A stretch of 64,000 nt of DNA from an uncultured Lachnospiraceae bacterium. GTDB lineage: Bacteria > Bacillota > Clostridia > Lachnospirales > Lachnospiraceae. The stretch lies in the NCBI GenBank assembly GCA_946405625.1, contig CAMJHQ010000003.1:62001-126000 (forward strand), given 5' to 3'. The notes beneath the pieces are model-generated. The model saw only the letters and a list, made by a program, of their open reading frames with translations. It made no database searches and was not told the origin of the DNA. Position numbers and translations under genes: made by a program. Numbering within the stretch: position 1 is the first letter of the stretch; the number at the start of each line of letters is the position of its first letter. Below are positions 29,575 through 41,427 of this stretch, one piece after another.

Positions 29575-30774
29575 TTATTTAACAAGATGAGCTGTATCAC
29601 GAGCAATAGCAAGTTCCTCATTTGTAGGAATTACATAAGCCTTAACCTTAGAATCAGCTGTGCTGATCATAGCTTCCTTGCCATGTGTAGCATTATTTAC
29701 TTCCTCATCAAGAGTAATTCCGAGATATCCGAAATTCTTAAGAACAGTAGCTCTAACCTTGGCATCATTCTCACCGATACCGGCTGTAAATGCAATAAGA
29801 TCAACTCCGTTCATTGCAGCAACATATCCACCGATGAGCTTTATTGCGCTGTAGCAGAATGAATCGAAGGCAAGCTTAGCTCTTGGATTTCCTTCGGCAA
29901 TTCCTGCATCAATATCTCTGAAGTCGCTTGAAATACCTGAAAGGCCCTGTACACCGGACTTCTTGTTAAGAAGATTGAGCAGTCCGTTAACATCCATATT
30001 CTCCTTCTCAGCTATATACTGAAGGATTGCAGGATCTACGCTTCCGCTTCTTGTACCCATAATAAGACCGTCAAGTGGTGTGAATCCCATAGATGTATCA
30101 ACTGACTTACCGCCATCAACAGCTGTAATACTTGCACCTCCGCCAAGGTGGCAAACAATAACCTTGCTCTCTTCAACAGGCTTTCCAAGGATTTCAATAG
30201 CTCTCTTTGAAACAAAGCTGTGACTTGTACCGTGGAAACCGTATCTTCTGATCTTGTACTTCTCATAATATGAGAAAGGAATACCGTAAATGTATGCTTT
30301 CTCAGGCATTGTCTGATGGAATGCTGTATCAAAAACCGCACACTGAGGTACACCCGGCATAAGCTTTGAACACGCCTCAATACCAAGAAGGTTTGCAGGA
30401 TTGTGAAGCGGAGCAAGGTCTGAGCATGCCTTGATCTTCTCAATTACATCATCATCGATAACAACCGATGAATTAAAATACTCTCCACCATGTACAACTC
30501 TGTGTCCTACTGCATCTATTTCATCAAGACTCTTAACTGCACCGTCAACCGGATCAAGCAGAACATCGATAACTGCCTGGAATGCAACGCTGTGATCAGG
30601 CATATCTATCTTCTTCTCCTTCTTCTCTCCGGTAGCCATAACAGTATATGCGATATCCGCATCTGCTATACCTATTCTTTCGCAAAGACCTTTTGCGAAA
30701 ACTTCCTCAGTCTCAGAATCAATAAGCTGATACTTGAGGGTAGTTGAACCACAGTTAATAACTAAAATCTTCAT
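29575..30774 (-). CDS. ackA: Acetate kinase
   Basis: 399 aa; MKILVINCGSTTLKYQLID, GHRVVHGGE, RYGFHGTSHSFVS, HLGGGASITAV, FTAGIGEND. Confidence 0.97.
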   Translation of the reverse strand: MKILVINCGSTTLKYQLIDSETEEVFAKGLCERIGIADADIAYTVMATGEKKEKKIDMPDHSVAFQAVIDVLLDPVDGAVKSLDEIDAVGHRVVHGGEYFNSSVVIDDDVIEKIKACSDLAPLHNPANLLGIEACSKLMPGVPQCAVFDTAFHQTMPEKAYIYGIPFSYYEKYKIRRYGFHGTSHSFVSKRAIEILGKPVEESKVIVCHLGGGASITAVDGGKSVDTSMGFTPLDGLIMGTRSGSVDPAILQYIAEKENMDVNGLLNLLNKKSGVQGLSGISSDFRDIDAGIAEGNPRAKLAFDSFCYSAIKLIGGYVAAMNGVDLIAFTAGIGENDAKVRATVLKNFGYLGITLDEEVNNATHGKEAMISTADSKVKAYVIPTNEELAIARDTAHLVK

Positions 30775-32479
30775 TTAGTGCCTCCTCTTCTTTGCCATAT
30801 ATAACTATCATGCCTCTTCCGTTTTCCTTACTGTAATACAGTGCCTTATCAGATGAGTCAAGGATATCATGTATATCAGTATTGGTATCGGGATAAGCAG
30901 CCAGTCCTATGCTGACATTTGTTCTTATATATGTACCATTAAAATTGATAACGCTGTTTTTGATTTCCTTATGCATTTCTCTAAGGATCTCATAAGTCTC
31001 ATCTACGGTCTTGTCCTTAAGGATAAGCAGGAATTCCTCGCCGCCGTATCGTACGGCAACACCATCATATTTTTCTGCAAACTCCTTATCAATTCTTGCA
31101 ACGGTCTTTATTACCTCATCACCTGCAAGATGTCCGTAGGTATCATTGATATTCTTGAAGAAATCAATATCCATCATCGCAACGGAAAGCTTACCGTTTT
31201 CCTTGCTGTTGATTTCTTCAATAAGTGTATTATAAAACTCATTAAAGTAATATCTGTTATATATCTGGGTAAGTCCGTCCTTCTTGGCCATCTCTTCGGT
31301 CTTCAGATAAAGCCTGTCACTGATAAGAGCCGAAGTGAAGTCTGTGATCGACGACTCATAGAAATTGATTCCGCTTTCAAAGAAATCAAGTTCTTCCGAT
31401 GCAACAAGAATGACGCCGTATATTTTACCGTTTTCCACCGCCGGAAATGCTATAGCATTTGACAGATCACTCTTTGTAAGATACGGATATTTAAAATCTC
31501 TCTCATCGCAGATTATAAGAGGCTCAGTTATCTTCCTGAGCTGAATATAATCAAATACTTTAACGGTTTCTTCTACCGCAAGATCAAAATATTTATCATT
31601 ATCGCTTACAAGTACTTCAATAAAGAAATCCTTGTTTCTGTACACATCCTTATCAAGATAAATCGTACAGATATCCGGACGTTTAACCTTCATAATGTTA
31701 TGAAGCATTACATATGCGTTCTTCTCAACATCAAAACTGTTAGAAAAGAATTTCATAACCTCGATAAGCGATCTGATCTCCGAATTTACGGTTTCAAGAT
31801 CTTTATATGCTTTAGTCAGATTAATCTTCTGATAATTTATTTCCTTATTTACCTGCTCAACTCTTTCCTGAAGAGTTTTAAGCTGCTGATTCTCACTGTC
31901 GAGATCTTCATTTGTGAGCATCTGATTTGTATATTTGTCATCATATAGAATAAGTGTAGTCTTAACGATTACATACTCGATCACTGTGCTGAGTACAAAA
32001 CATCCGATGAAAAAGAAAAATCCGACAGCCCATGCACCGTTTAATTCGGTCCACATATGGAGCATTGTACCAAGAGCAAGAACGATCGTAAGCGAAAGCA
32101 TACGGGCTATAGTTCCGTAATCATCGAAAAAATTTCCCATTACAGAATCTTCAACTATAGTAAGAAGCCCCCACGCTATATATGTTCCGAAAAGAACCAT
32201 AGGCATGTTGTTGATCATGCCCGCAACGGCAATTCCTATAATTATGACGAAAGACCTGCTGAGCAGCATAATCTGGTTTACTCTTCTTATAAAATATACC
32301 AGCGATTCGTCATATAGAATCACAACAAGCATAAATGCCAGATTATATATCAGAACAGCTTCGCTATCCGTCGCACCGGAAAACTTACAGAACAATATAA
32401 TAAGTACGATCAATACGTACAAAGCTCTGTGGTATTTTGTTATATTGACTAAAAGACCTTTTTTAAAATCCAATGACAT
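30755..32479 (-). CDS. Membrane GGDEF domain protein (diguanylate cyclase)
   Basis: 574 aa; multi-TM N-terminus, coiled coil, GAF-like region, DIDFFKNINDTYGHLAGDEVI, RYGGEEFLLIL. Confidence 0.9.
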   Translation of the reverse strand: MSLDFKKGLLVNITKYHRALYVLIVLIILFCKFSGATDSEAVLIYNLAFMLVVILYDESLVYFIRRVNQIMLLSRSFVIIIGIAVAGMINNMPMVLFGTYIAWGLLTIVEDSVMGNFFDDYGTIARMLSLTIVLALGTMLHMWTELNGAWAVGFFFFIGCFVLSTVIEYVIVKTTLILYDDKYTNQMLTNEDLDSENQQLKTLQERVEQVNKEINYQKINLTKAYKDLETVNSEIRSLIEVMKFFSNSFDVEKNAYVMLHNIMKVKRPDICTIYLDKDVYRNKDFFIEVLVSDNDKYFDLAVEETVKVFDYIQLRKITEPLIICDERDFKYPYLTKSDLSNAIAFPAVENGKIYGVILVASEELDFFESGINFYESSITDFTSALISDRLYLKTEEMAKKDGLTQIYNRYYFNEFYNTLIEEINSKENGKLSVAMMDIDFFKNINDTYGHLAGDEVIKTVARIDKEFAEKYDGVAVRYGGEEFLLILKDKTVDETYEILREMHKEIKNSVINFNGTYIRTNVSIGLAAYPDTNTDIHDILDSSDKALYYSKENGRGMIVIYGKEEEALNEDFSY

Positions 32480-32561
32480 TATAATACCCCAATCCCATTA
32501 TAAAATGAATCGTCAGTCTCCGTCTCCATCCTCAGTATTCTATCATACCGAAATATAATCA

Positions 32562-33152
32562 TCAAGCAATAAACTTGGTGCGGATCTGCATTGCTGTATC
32601 ATTAAAATCACCTGAATTATTGATCACAAAATCAGAATATTTTATATAGAATTCATCAGGTTTCTGATTAGCAATAACAGTTTCTGCACTTTCTCTGTTC
32701 ATCCCCCTGTACTTTGCAAGTCTGTTAATTCTCACTTCGAGATCTGTCCTGATATACCACATTTCATCGCATATATCCTTATATCCGTCCTCTATAAGAA
32801 GTGCTGCTTCAATAAAATAAAGATTTATATTCCGGTCCTTCTTCTTTTCTTTAATATCGCTGATTATATATTCCTTTACAGCAGGATGAACTATAGAGTT
32901 CAGAAGCTTAAGTTTATCACTGTCGTTATATACTATACCGGCCAGAATCTTTGAATCTATCATAGCCCCTTCTTCCGAAACAGTTTCAGGAAATGTACTG
33001 ATTATTTTATTATATGCATCATTCCCGGGCATCATCAGACTCTTGGCCAGCTTATCAGCCTCTATAATATATGCATTATATTCTTCCTTCAGGAAATATA
33101 GTATTCTCGACTTTCCCGAACCGATCCCGCCGGTAATACCGATAACTTTCAT
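32562..33152 (-). CDS. coaE: Dephospho-CoA kinase
   Basis: 196 aa; MKVIGITGGIGSGKSRILYFL, EADKLAKSLM. Confidence 0.93.
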   Translation of the reverse strand: MKVIGITGGIGSGKSRILYFLKEEYNAYIIEADKLAKSLMMPGNDAYNKIISTFPETVSEEGAMIDSKILAGIVYNDSDKLKLLNSIVHPAVKEYIISDIKEKKKDRNINLYFIEAALLIEDGYKDICDEMWYIRTDLEVRINRLAKYRGMNRESAETVIANQKPDEFYIKYSDFVINNSGDFNDTAMQIRTKFIA

Positions 33153-33197
33153 CCTTCAAATCCTCAATCAAATTGAAAATACATTTAATATACGCTT

Positions 33198-35840
33198 TTA
33201 CTTTGCTTCATACAGACTCGAACCTGTATGTACCTCAGCAATAAGAGGAACCGCCATTCTGACAGCGTTCATCATCTTCTCGCCAAGGAGCGTCTTAACC
33301 TCTTCGGCTTCATTTTCCGGAGCCTCTATAAGAAGCTCATCATGTATCTGAAGAATAAGCTTCGCCTTAAGGCCTCTTGATTTAAGTTCATTATATACAT
33401 CTATCATTGCAATTTTGATTATATCAGCCGCAGTACCCTGAACCGGAGAATTCATTGCAACTCTTTCACCAAAGCTTCTCTGCATAAAATTCGAAGATTT
33501 TAGCTCCGGAATAGGTCTGATACGATTAAACATCGTCTTCACATAGCCTTTTTCCTTCGCTGATTCTACAAGCATGTCAAGGAAACCTTTTACCTCTTTG
33601 TAGGTATCGAAATATTTCTCTATATATTCCTTAGCTTCCTGTCTCGATATATCAAGATCCTGACCGAGACCGAATGAACTGATACCGTAAATAATCCCGA
33701 AATTAACCGCTTTGGCTTTTCGTCTGAGGCCACTGTCAACATCAGCTAACGGAACACCGAATACCTGCGATGCCGTAATAGCATGAATATCCTTATTCTC
33801 ATTAAATGCAGCTATAAGATTTTCATCCTGAGAAAGACTGGCCATAACTCTGAGCTCAATCTGAGAATAATCGGCATCAACAAATACATATCCGTCTTTC
33901 GGAATAAATACTTTTCTAATCTCACGTCCGAGTGCAGTTCTTGTCGGAAGATTCTGAAGATTCGGATCGGTACTGCTGATACGTCCTGTTGCAGTAACCT
34001 TCTGATTAAATGTACTGTGAATTCTTCCATCATCACCAATACATGCAAGAAGTCCGTCAGCATAAGTCGATTTAAGTTTTGAAACAGCTCTGTACTCGAG
34101 TATAAGTGGGACTATCTCATGTTCGGACTTAATCTTCTCAAGAACATCAACACTCGTTGAATATCCACTTTTGTTTTTCTTACCTGAAGGAAGACCAAGC
34201 TTCTCAAAAAGTATAACTCCCAGCTGCTTAGGAGAATTTATATTAAATTTTTCTCCTGCAAGATCGGATATTCTTCCTTCGAGCTCATCTATCTTGACAG
34301 TAAGCTCCTGACCATACTTAATAAGTGCATCTCTGTCAACATATATGCCTTCTTTTTCCATCGATCTAAGCACGAACATAAGTGGAAATTCGATATTATA
34401 ATAAAGGCTTTCCTCTCCGACCTCTGCAAGCTTATCAAAAACCGGTTCCGAAACAGCAGATACTGTATACGCCTCACGGCTCTTTAAATCAACAAACTTC
34501 GGATCAAAATAAGAGAAATCCGTAACAGGCTCTTTACCCATTACATCCTTTTCTGATTGAATGATCTCACCAAGATATTTCTCGGAAAGATAAACGCTGT
34601 CATAATTTCCGGCAAGCGGATCGATAAGATATGCAGCGAGTCCGATATCAAATATGCCGCAGTCCTTATCAAGACTAAGTGCATCAATATACTCCTTCAG
34701 GGAGATCATTGACATCTTCACATTTATATCTTTGAAACCTCTGATAATTTGAGCGATATCCGAATCTGATAAATCCTTGTTATAGAAAACATCGGAACCT
34801 GCAGCAATAAAGGCACCCTTGATAAATCCGTTTATCATTACGGGAACAATTCCAACGGCTTTATCCGTACCTGCTGATAACGCTGCAGAACTGACTATAT
34901 CCGAAACATTTTCAATTTCTTTAAGATTAATCTTTATTTCATCATGGACAGCTTCGTTTTCAACGCCATCTTCACGATTACCGATCTTCTTGAGGACACT
35001 GAAAAGCTCAAGTTCCTTAAGCTTCGACTTATATTCTTCAGAAGAAATATTATGTATTTCCGTATCATCAACGGAGAGTCCAAGCTCACAATCCACCTTG
35101 ATCCTTGCCAGATCTCTCGACATAATTGCCGAATCCCTGTATTCATCAAGCATTTTTCGAGCTTTATCAGGCTTTATCTTATCAATATTCTCAATAGCAG
35201 CTTCAACTGTATGATATTCGCTTATAATTTTCTCGGCTGTTTTAGGTCCGATGCTCGGTACACCCGGAATATTATCGGATGTATCGCCCATAAGCCCCTT
35301 CATTTCTATAAATTCCGTCGGTGTTACACCGTAAAGCTCCTTAACGCCGTCAGCATAATAATCTTCAACTGTTGTTTTACCGGCCTTTGTCTTCGGTATC
35401 CTGATAAGAACCTTATCTGTTGCAAGCTGAAGCAGATCGCGGTCACCTGAAAGTATAGTAACCTTATATCCTTTTTCATCTGCTTCTCTGGAAAATGTAC
35501 CGATAATATCATCAGCTTCATAACCGCCCTTCTCAACGGTTCTGATGCCCATGAGCCCCAGAAGCTCCTTAATCACAGGAAACTGTTCGCGAAGTTCATC
35601 ATCCATGCCTTTTCTTGTACCCTTATATTCTGAATACATAAGGTGCCTGAATGTCGGCTGATGAACATCAAAAGCAACGGCTATGTGAGTCGGCTTTTCC
35701 TCATCATATACCTTGTAAAAAATATTTAAAAATCCGAGTATCGCGTTCGTATGAAAGCCTGAACTGTTTGTAAGTTCACTCGGAAGGGCATAATAGCCCC
35801 TGTTCATAATACTGTTTCCGTCAATTAACAGGAGTTTCAT
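33198..35840 (-). CDS. polA: DNA polymerase I
   Basis: 880 aa; 5'-3' exonuclease N-terminus (LLLIDGNSIMNRGYYA), pol motifs DADYSQIELRVMA, RRKAKAVNFGIIYG, LQIHDELLIE. Confidence 0.96.
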   Translation of the reverse strand: MKLLLIDGNSIMNRGYYALPSELTNSSGFHTNAILGFLNIFYKVYDEEKPTHIAVAFDVHQPTFRHLMYSEYKGTRKGMDDELREQFPVIKELLGLMGIRTVEKGGYEADDIIGTFSREADEKGYKVTILSGDRDLLQLATDKVLIRIPKTKAGKTTVEDYYADGVKELYGVTPTEFIEMKGLMGDTSDNIPGVPSIGPKTAEKIISEYHTVEAAIENIDKIKPDKARKMLDEYRDSAIMSRDLARIKVDCELGLSVDDTEIHNISSEEYKSKLKELELFSVLKKIGNREDGVENEAVHDEIKINLKEIENVSDIVSSAALSAGTDKAVGIVPVMINGFIKGAFIAAGSDVFYNKDLSDSDIAQIIRGFKDINVKMSMISLKEYIDALSLDKDCGIFDIGLAAYLIDPLAGNYDSVYLSEKYLGEIIQSEKDVMGKEPVTDFSYFDPKFVDLKSREAYTVSAVSEPVFDKLAEVGEESLYYNIEFPLMFVLRSMEKEGIYVDRDALIKYGQELTVKIDELEGRISDLAGEKFNINSPKQLGVILFEKLGLPSGKKNKSGYSTSVDVLEKIKSEHEIVPLILEYRAVSKLKSTYADGLLACIGDDGRIHSTFNQKVTATGRISSTDPNLQNLPTRTALGREIRKVFIPKDGYVFVDADYSQIELRVMASLSQDENLIAAFNENKDIHAITASQVFGVPLADVDSGLRRKAKAVNFGIIYGISSFGLGQDLDISRQEAKEYIEKYFDTYKEVKGFLDMLVESAKEKGYVKTMFNRIRPIPELKSSNFMQRSFGERVAMNSPVQGTAADIIKIAMIDVYNELKSRGLKAKLILQIHDELLIEAPENEAEEVKTLLGEKMMNAVRMAVPLIAEVHTGSSLYEAK

Positions 35841-36396
35841 TTACCAATACCTCTCCTACATCAAGTATCTTATATAACTGGTCTCTAAGAATATTATAAT
35901 CTCTGATTTTTTCAAAATTTGTCACTTCATCGACAACCTTATACGACTCACCCTCAACCACTCTGTCTTCATAATAATCCGGACAGAAAAGCTTTCCACC
36001 GAGTTTATCGTAAAAATAGAACTCACCCTGAACATTTCTCTTTGTCTGCTGCTCATATGAATATACGCTCGTAATTATAGTTGCATATATAATAGCAATA
36101 AACACGCAAACAACAGCCATGAAAATACCAAAAGCCGAAACCTTGATATTATGGCGTCCTTTTGCCCCTCTGTAAAGCTTATTTAACTTATTGTCAAGAT
36201 CCTGGGAGAGATTCGTCGAAAACTTCTCCTTACTGTCAAGCTGCTGCATTCCCTTTAAGAGAATATAGTAAACCTCGAGCTCTTCATGACACTTTGAACA
36301 GCTGTTCATATGCATGACAAATTCCTCCTGTTTATCAGGAGGAATCTGTCCGTTTATAAAAGGCATAATATTCGATTGTGCTTCAAGATGATTCAT
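35821..36396 (-). CDS. Putative zinc-finger (zf-HC2, anti-sigma-like) single-TM protein
   Basis: MNHLEAQSNIMPFINGQIPPDKQEEFVMHMNSCSKCHEELEVYYILL (HxxxCxxC), one TM segment; ATG at 36396. Confidence 0.75.
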   Translation of the reverse strand: MNHLEAQSNIMPFINGQIPPDKQEEFVMHMNSCSKCHEELEVYYILLKGMQQLDSKEKFSTNLSQDLDNKLNKLYRGAKGRHNIKVSAFGIFMAVVCVFIAIIYATIITSVYSYEQQTKRNVQGEFYFYDKLGGKLFCPDYYEDRVVEGESYKVVDEVTNFEKIRDYNILRDQLYKILDVGEVLVNETPVN

Positions 36397-36469
36397 TCTG
36401 TATGTAATCCTATATATCGAGTGACCGGACAGCAATTACATACGCCGTCCGGACACCAACTATATCATA

Positions 36470-37318
36470 TTATGCGTTGAATAGGCTTCCTGCTATGGTC
36501 GAGCCAAGTCCGTGTGATGAAGTAGGTGTAGACTCCGGTCCGTTACCGCTTGGCATTACACCTGCAAGTGTCGGAGCCATAAGAACCTTACCTGTTCCTC
36601 TGTATACATTTACAAAGCCTTCCTTTGAAACAGCAGATCCGAGGGCATTACCGGTAAGTGTTTCAACAGTAAACTGAAGTGTACTGGACCATGCTATGGC
36701 CATATTTCCGTCTATCCTGAGTTCTTCATTATTAAGAACAAACTCAAAAAGCTCATCTCTCGGAACAGGGCTTTCAAGAACTGCATAACCCTGACCTGAA
36801 AGGCAAAGATTGAAAAGTCCTTCACCACCGAGAACAGCTGATGAAACGTTCCTTCTTCTTGTAATACTTTCCTGAATCTGAGCATCACATGCAAGGAAAA
36901 GGCCATCATCAAGAACCATTCCCTGACCCCATGCTCCAACATCCTCTATAAGAAGATGTCTGTAAGTAGGCTCAAGCATCATATATCCCTGTCCTGTATA
37001 AAGAGGCTTAGCAGCACTTTCACCTGTAACCGCGCCTTTAAACATTTTACCAACAAAATCTCCAACACCTTTAACACCGGATGAAGCCTGAATATTTCCG
37101 GCAATCCACTGCATAGCACCCGCCTGAAGCTTAACAGAGTTTCCGTTAAGACTGCAGAGAACCTGTCTTCTCCTTACATTCATTTCATGCATAAAATAAG
37201 ATCTTGATGCATCCCATGGAGTAACAGAAAGATCCTTCTGGTGCTCATAAACGTAATAGCATCCGGTATTTGCGATGCATACCATATTTTTGTTGTCAAA
37301 TACATTATTAATCTGCAT
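36470..37318 (-). CDS. AIM24 family protein
   Basis: 282 aa; VRRRQVLCSLNGNSVKLQAGAMQWIAGNIQ, GEGLFNLCLSGQGYAVLESPVPRDEL. Confidence 0.85.
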   Translation of the reverse strand: MQINNVFDNKNMVCIANTGCYYVYEHQKDLSVTPWDASRSYFMHEMNVRRRQVLCSLNGNSVKLQAGAMQWIAGNIQASSGVKGVGDFVGKMFKGAVTGESAAKPLYTGQGYMMLEPTYRHLLIEDVGAWGQGMVLDDGLFLACDAQIQESITRRRNVSSAVLGGEGLFNLCLSGQGYAVLESPVPRDELFEFVLNNEELRIDGNMAIAWSSTLQFTVETLTGNALGSAVSKEGFVNVYRGTGKVLMAPTLAGVMPSGNGPESTPTSSHGLGSTIAGSLFNA

Positions 37319-37386
37319 ATTTTGAAACCTCCCACAATATAAATAATTTTAACAACGTCATAATTATACTCTATAATCCGTCAAAA

Positions 37387-37418
37387 AAAAAGCTCTGTAT
37401 ATAAGATACAGAGCTTTT
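37387..37418 (-). terminator. Rho-independent terminator downstream of ilvC
   Basis: AAAAGCTCTGTATCTTATATACAGAGCTTTTTTTTT on the minus strand. Confidence 0.88.
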
Positions 37419-37445
37419 GATTTATTAATTAAAATGTATATCAGA

Positions 37446-39012
<1,567 letters not shown>

Positions 39013-39090
39013 ATTCTCACGACCTTTCATATTAATTTATACCGCTATAGAGCGATAACATTCTTATTTTATCAATCTAAATATCATATG

Positions 39091-39921
39091 TCAACTAAGA
39101 CTGTCCTTATAAAGTTCAAGAAATCTCAGAAAAATACGCGATAATTTTTCGGCATTTGTATCAGCTGCCGAAGTTACGTCTTCATGAGAAAGCTTGCCTC
39201 CAAGACCTGCTGCCTTGTTTGTAATACATGATATTCCGCATACATTGACACCAAGTGCATTTGCAAACATTGCCTCAATAGCAGTACTCATACCAACGGC
39301 ATCTGCTCCCATCTTCTTAAATGCACGGATTTCGGCCGGTGTTTCATACTGTGGGCCTGTCAGCTGGATATATACACCTTCTGAAACAGGTATACCCGAA
39401 TCTTCAGCAGCCTTTCTTAGAAGATCTCGAAGCTCCTGCTTATATACATCAGACATATCGTGGAACTGTCTTCCGTCGAAAAGCGCTGTATCGACTCCTC
39501 GGAAAGGTGTAGGCACAAAACTTGCTATATGATCCGAAATGATCATCATAGATCCGACATTCAGATCATCCGAGATTCCTCCGGCAGAATTTGAAAGCAT
39601 AAGCGTTTTAATTCCCATCTTCTGCATAACAATTATAGGAATCACAACATCCTTTGTATCATAACCTTCATAGTAATGAACTCTTCCCTGCATGATAACA
39701 AGCTTTATGCCATTATATTCAGCAAAAATATAATTTCCCGCATGACCTACTACAGTCGAAACAGGAAACCCTTCAATTTCCCTATAAGGTATTGTTGCTA
39801 CAGGATTTAAAGTTTTCACAAAATCCCCGAGACCTGATCCGAGAATTATACCAACTTCAGGCCTAAAAGGAATTCTGTCTTTAATACTGTTATAAGCAAT
39901 CTGTGCACTAAATTCGGACAT
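39091..39921 (-). CDS. punA: Purine-nucleoside phosphorylase (trimeric type)
   Basis: 276 aa; GIILGSGLGDF, VVGHAGNYIFAEYNGIKLVIMQGRVHYYEGY, LSNSAGGIS, GPQYETPAEIRAFKKMGADAVGMST. Confidence 0.93.
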   Translation of the reverse strand: MSEFSAQIAYNSIKDRIPFRPEVGIILGSGLGDFVKTLNPVATIPYREIEGFPVSTVVGHAGNYIFAEYNGIKLVIMQGRVHYYEGYDTKDVVIPIIVMQKMGIKTLMLSNSAGGISDDLNVGSMMIISDHIASFVPTPFRGVDTALFDGRQFHDMSDVYKQELRDLLRKAAEDSGIPVSEGVYIQLTGPQYETPAEIRAFKKMGADAVGMSTAIEAMFANALGVNVCGISCITNKAAGLGGKLSHEDVTSAADTNAEKLSRIFLRFLELYKDSLS

Positions 39922-39955
39922 CTCACACCCCCTATTAAAATTCTTGTCGCCCCAA

Positions 39956-40813
39956 TTATATTCTTACAAGGACAATCTCAGGAATATTATTCAGCCTGAG
40001 CTTGACCGAATGCTGTCCAAGTCCGTTAGTAACATACATTTTCGAATTATCTTCCGAAAAACATCCGTATTCATATTTCGGAAAAATCGTAAGTTTAGGT
40101 GATATCACACCTCCAAGTATAGGAAGCCTTATCATTCCGCCATGAAAATGTCCCGATAAAATAATATCAGCGCCCCATTTTGAATAACTCTTAAAATATT
40201 CCGGATTATGAGCCAGAAGAATATTTATCCGGTCAGGATCAGAACTTCCGATATGTTCTTTAATCTTCGAAACATCAAGTGTCTGATCAACAAGCCTTTT
40301 ATAATATCCATATTCCAGATCAAGTCCGACAATTCTGACCGGAATATCTATTAAATCTACAGATTCATCATCAATATATGAAATATAATCTTTTATCTCA
40401 CCGAAAAATCTGTCCCAAAGCTTAGGCGAACCGTATAATCCTTTTCTTACTTTCATTTCATGATTTCCGGATGCCATATAAACCGGAGCCTGTTCAGCAA
40501 GACCTTTGATAAGACTCACTGCAGGTGATATATCTTCATCCTCATCCCGGCCGTTTATCATATCTCCGCCTATAAGGATAAAGTCAGGCTTTGAATCACG
40601 AACCATCTGAAATATCCGTTCGTTCAGCTTTCCATGAACCGCTTCATGAAAATCGGAAAGGAAAATAAAGCTTTTACCTAATTTCTCCTTCTTCAGCTTA
40701 CTGCTCTCGTAACTATATTCAGTAATCCTGACCTTTTTAAGTTCACGATCCGATTCTAAAAGAATCAATAAGAAAAGAATCAATAAAACAAGGACAATTT
40801 TAAGAATTATCAT
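39956..40813 (-). CDS. Membrane-anchored metallophosphoesterase
   Basis: 285 aa; FLSDFHEAVHG, LIGGDMINGRDED, ASGNHEM, LSGHFHGGMIRLP. Confidence 0.88.
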   Translation of the reverse strand: MIILKIVLVLLILFLLILLESDRELKKVRITEYSYESSKLKKEKLGKSFIFLSDFHEAVHGKLNERIFQMVRDSKPDFILIGGDMINGRDEDEDISPAVSLIKGLAEQAPVYMASGNHEMKVRKGLYGSPKLWDRFFGEIKDYISYIDDESVDLIDIPVRIVGLDLEYGYYKRLVDQTLDVSKIKEHIGSSDPDRINILLAHNPEYFKSYSKWGADIILSGHFHGGMIRLPILGGVISPKLTIFPKYEYGCFSEDNSKMYVTNGLGQHSVKLRLNNIPEIVLVRI

Positions 40814-41403
40814 GTAGGAACCTCTATACCCGCTTCTTCCTCTGCCTGTTTCTTAAAATCAGCTATTTTGTCAGGTGAGATATTCGGAAGTTCATCCATT
40901 GAAGCTATTCCGAAACTCCTGAGGAAATCATCCGTTGTACCGAAAAGGATCGGATGTCCAGGAGCATCAAGTCTGCCCACCTCATCCACAAGATTATATT
41001 CCATCAGTCTGTTTATGGCATGACTGCAGGATACTCCTCTAATCTTCTCAACCTCAGCCCTTGTTACAGGCTGTTTATACGCAATGATAGAAAGAGTCTC
41101 AAGAAGCACATCCGTAAGGCTGTGTTTCTTAGGCATATTTACGATACTCGCAAGAATATCATAATATTCATTTTTAGTGCAAAGCTGATATTTATCTCCG
41201 ACCTCAATAAGTCTGATACCCCTGTCCTCGGCATCATACTCATCCATCATCTCTTTGCATATAAGTTCAAGTTCTTTCTTGTTATATGGTTTTTCTTCGG
41301 TTCCGAGAACCTTACAAAGCTTATCCTTCTCAACCGCATTACCGATTGCAAAGAGAACAGCTTCAACCGCAGCCTTTATATTAACCGAACTGATATCACT
41401 CAT
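40810..41403 (-). CDS. scpB: Segregation and condensation protein B
   Basis: 197 aa; AVEAVLFAIGNAVEKDKLCKVL, LSIIAYKQPVTRAEVEKIRGVSCSHAINRLMEYNLVDEVGRLDAPGHPILFGTTDDFL. Confidence 0.95.
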   Translation of the reverse strand: MSDISSVNIKAAVEAVLFAIGNAVEKDKLCKVLGTEEKPYNKKELELICKEMMDEYDAEDRGIRLIEVGDKYQLCTKNEYYDILASIVNMPKKHSLTDVLLETLSIIAYKQPVTRAEVEKIRGVSCSHAINRLMEYNLVDEVGRLDAPGHPILFGTTDDFLRSFGIASMDELPNISPDKIADFKKQAEEEAGIEVPT

Positions 41404-41427
41404 TACTAAAATACTCCCTCACTATAG

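Noticed and set aside
30869-31462. 197-aa plus-strand ORF opposite the GGDEF gene
   Set aside because: Antisense shadow ORF; no independent evidence
34944-35450. 168-aa plus-strand ORF opposite polA
   Set aside because: Antisense shadow of a strongly supported gene
33198-35840. Loss of proofreading motifs in PolA central domain
   Set aside because: Inactive 3'-5' exonuclease domains are common in Firmicutes PolA; not unusual
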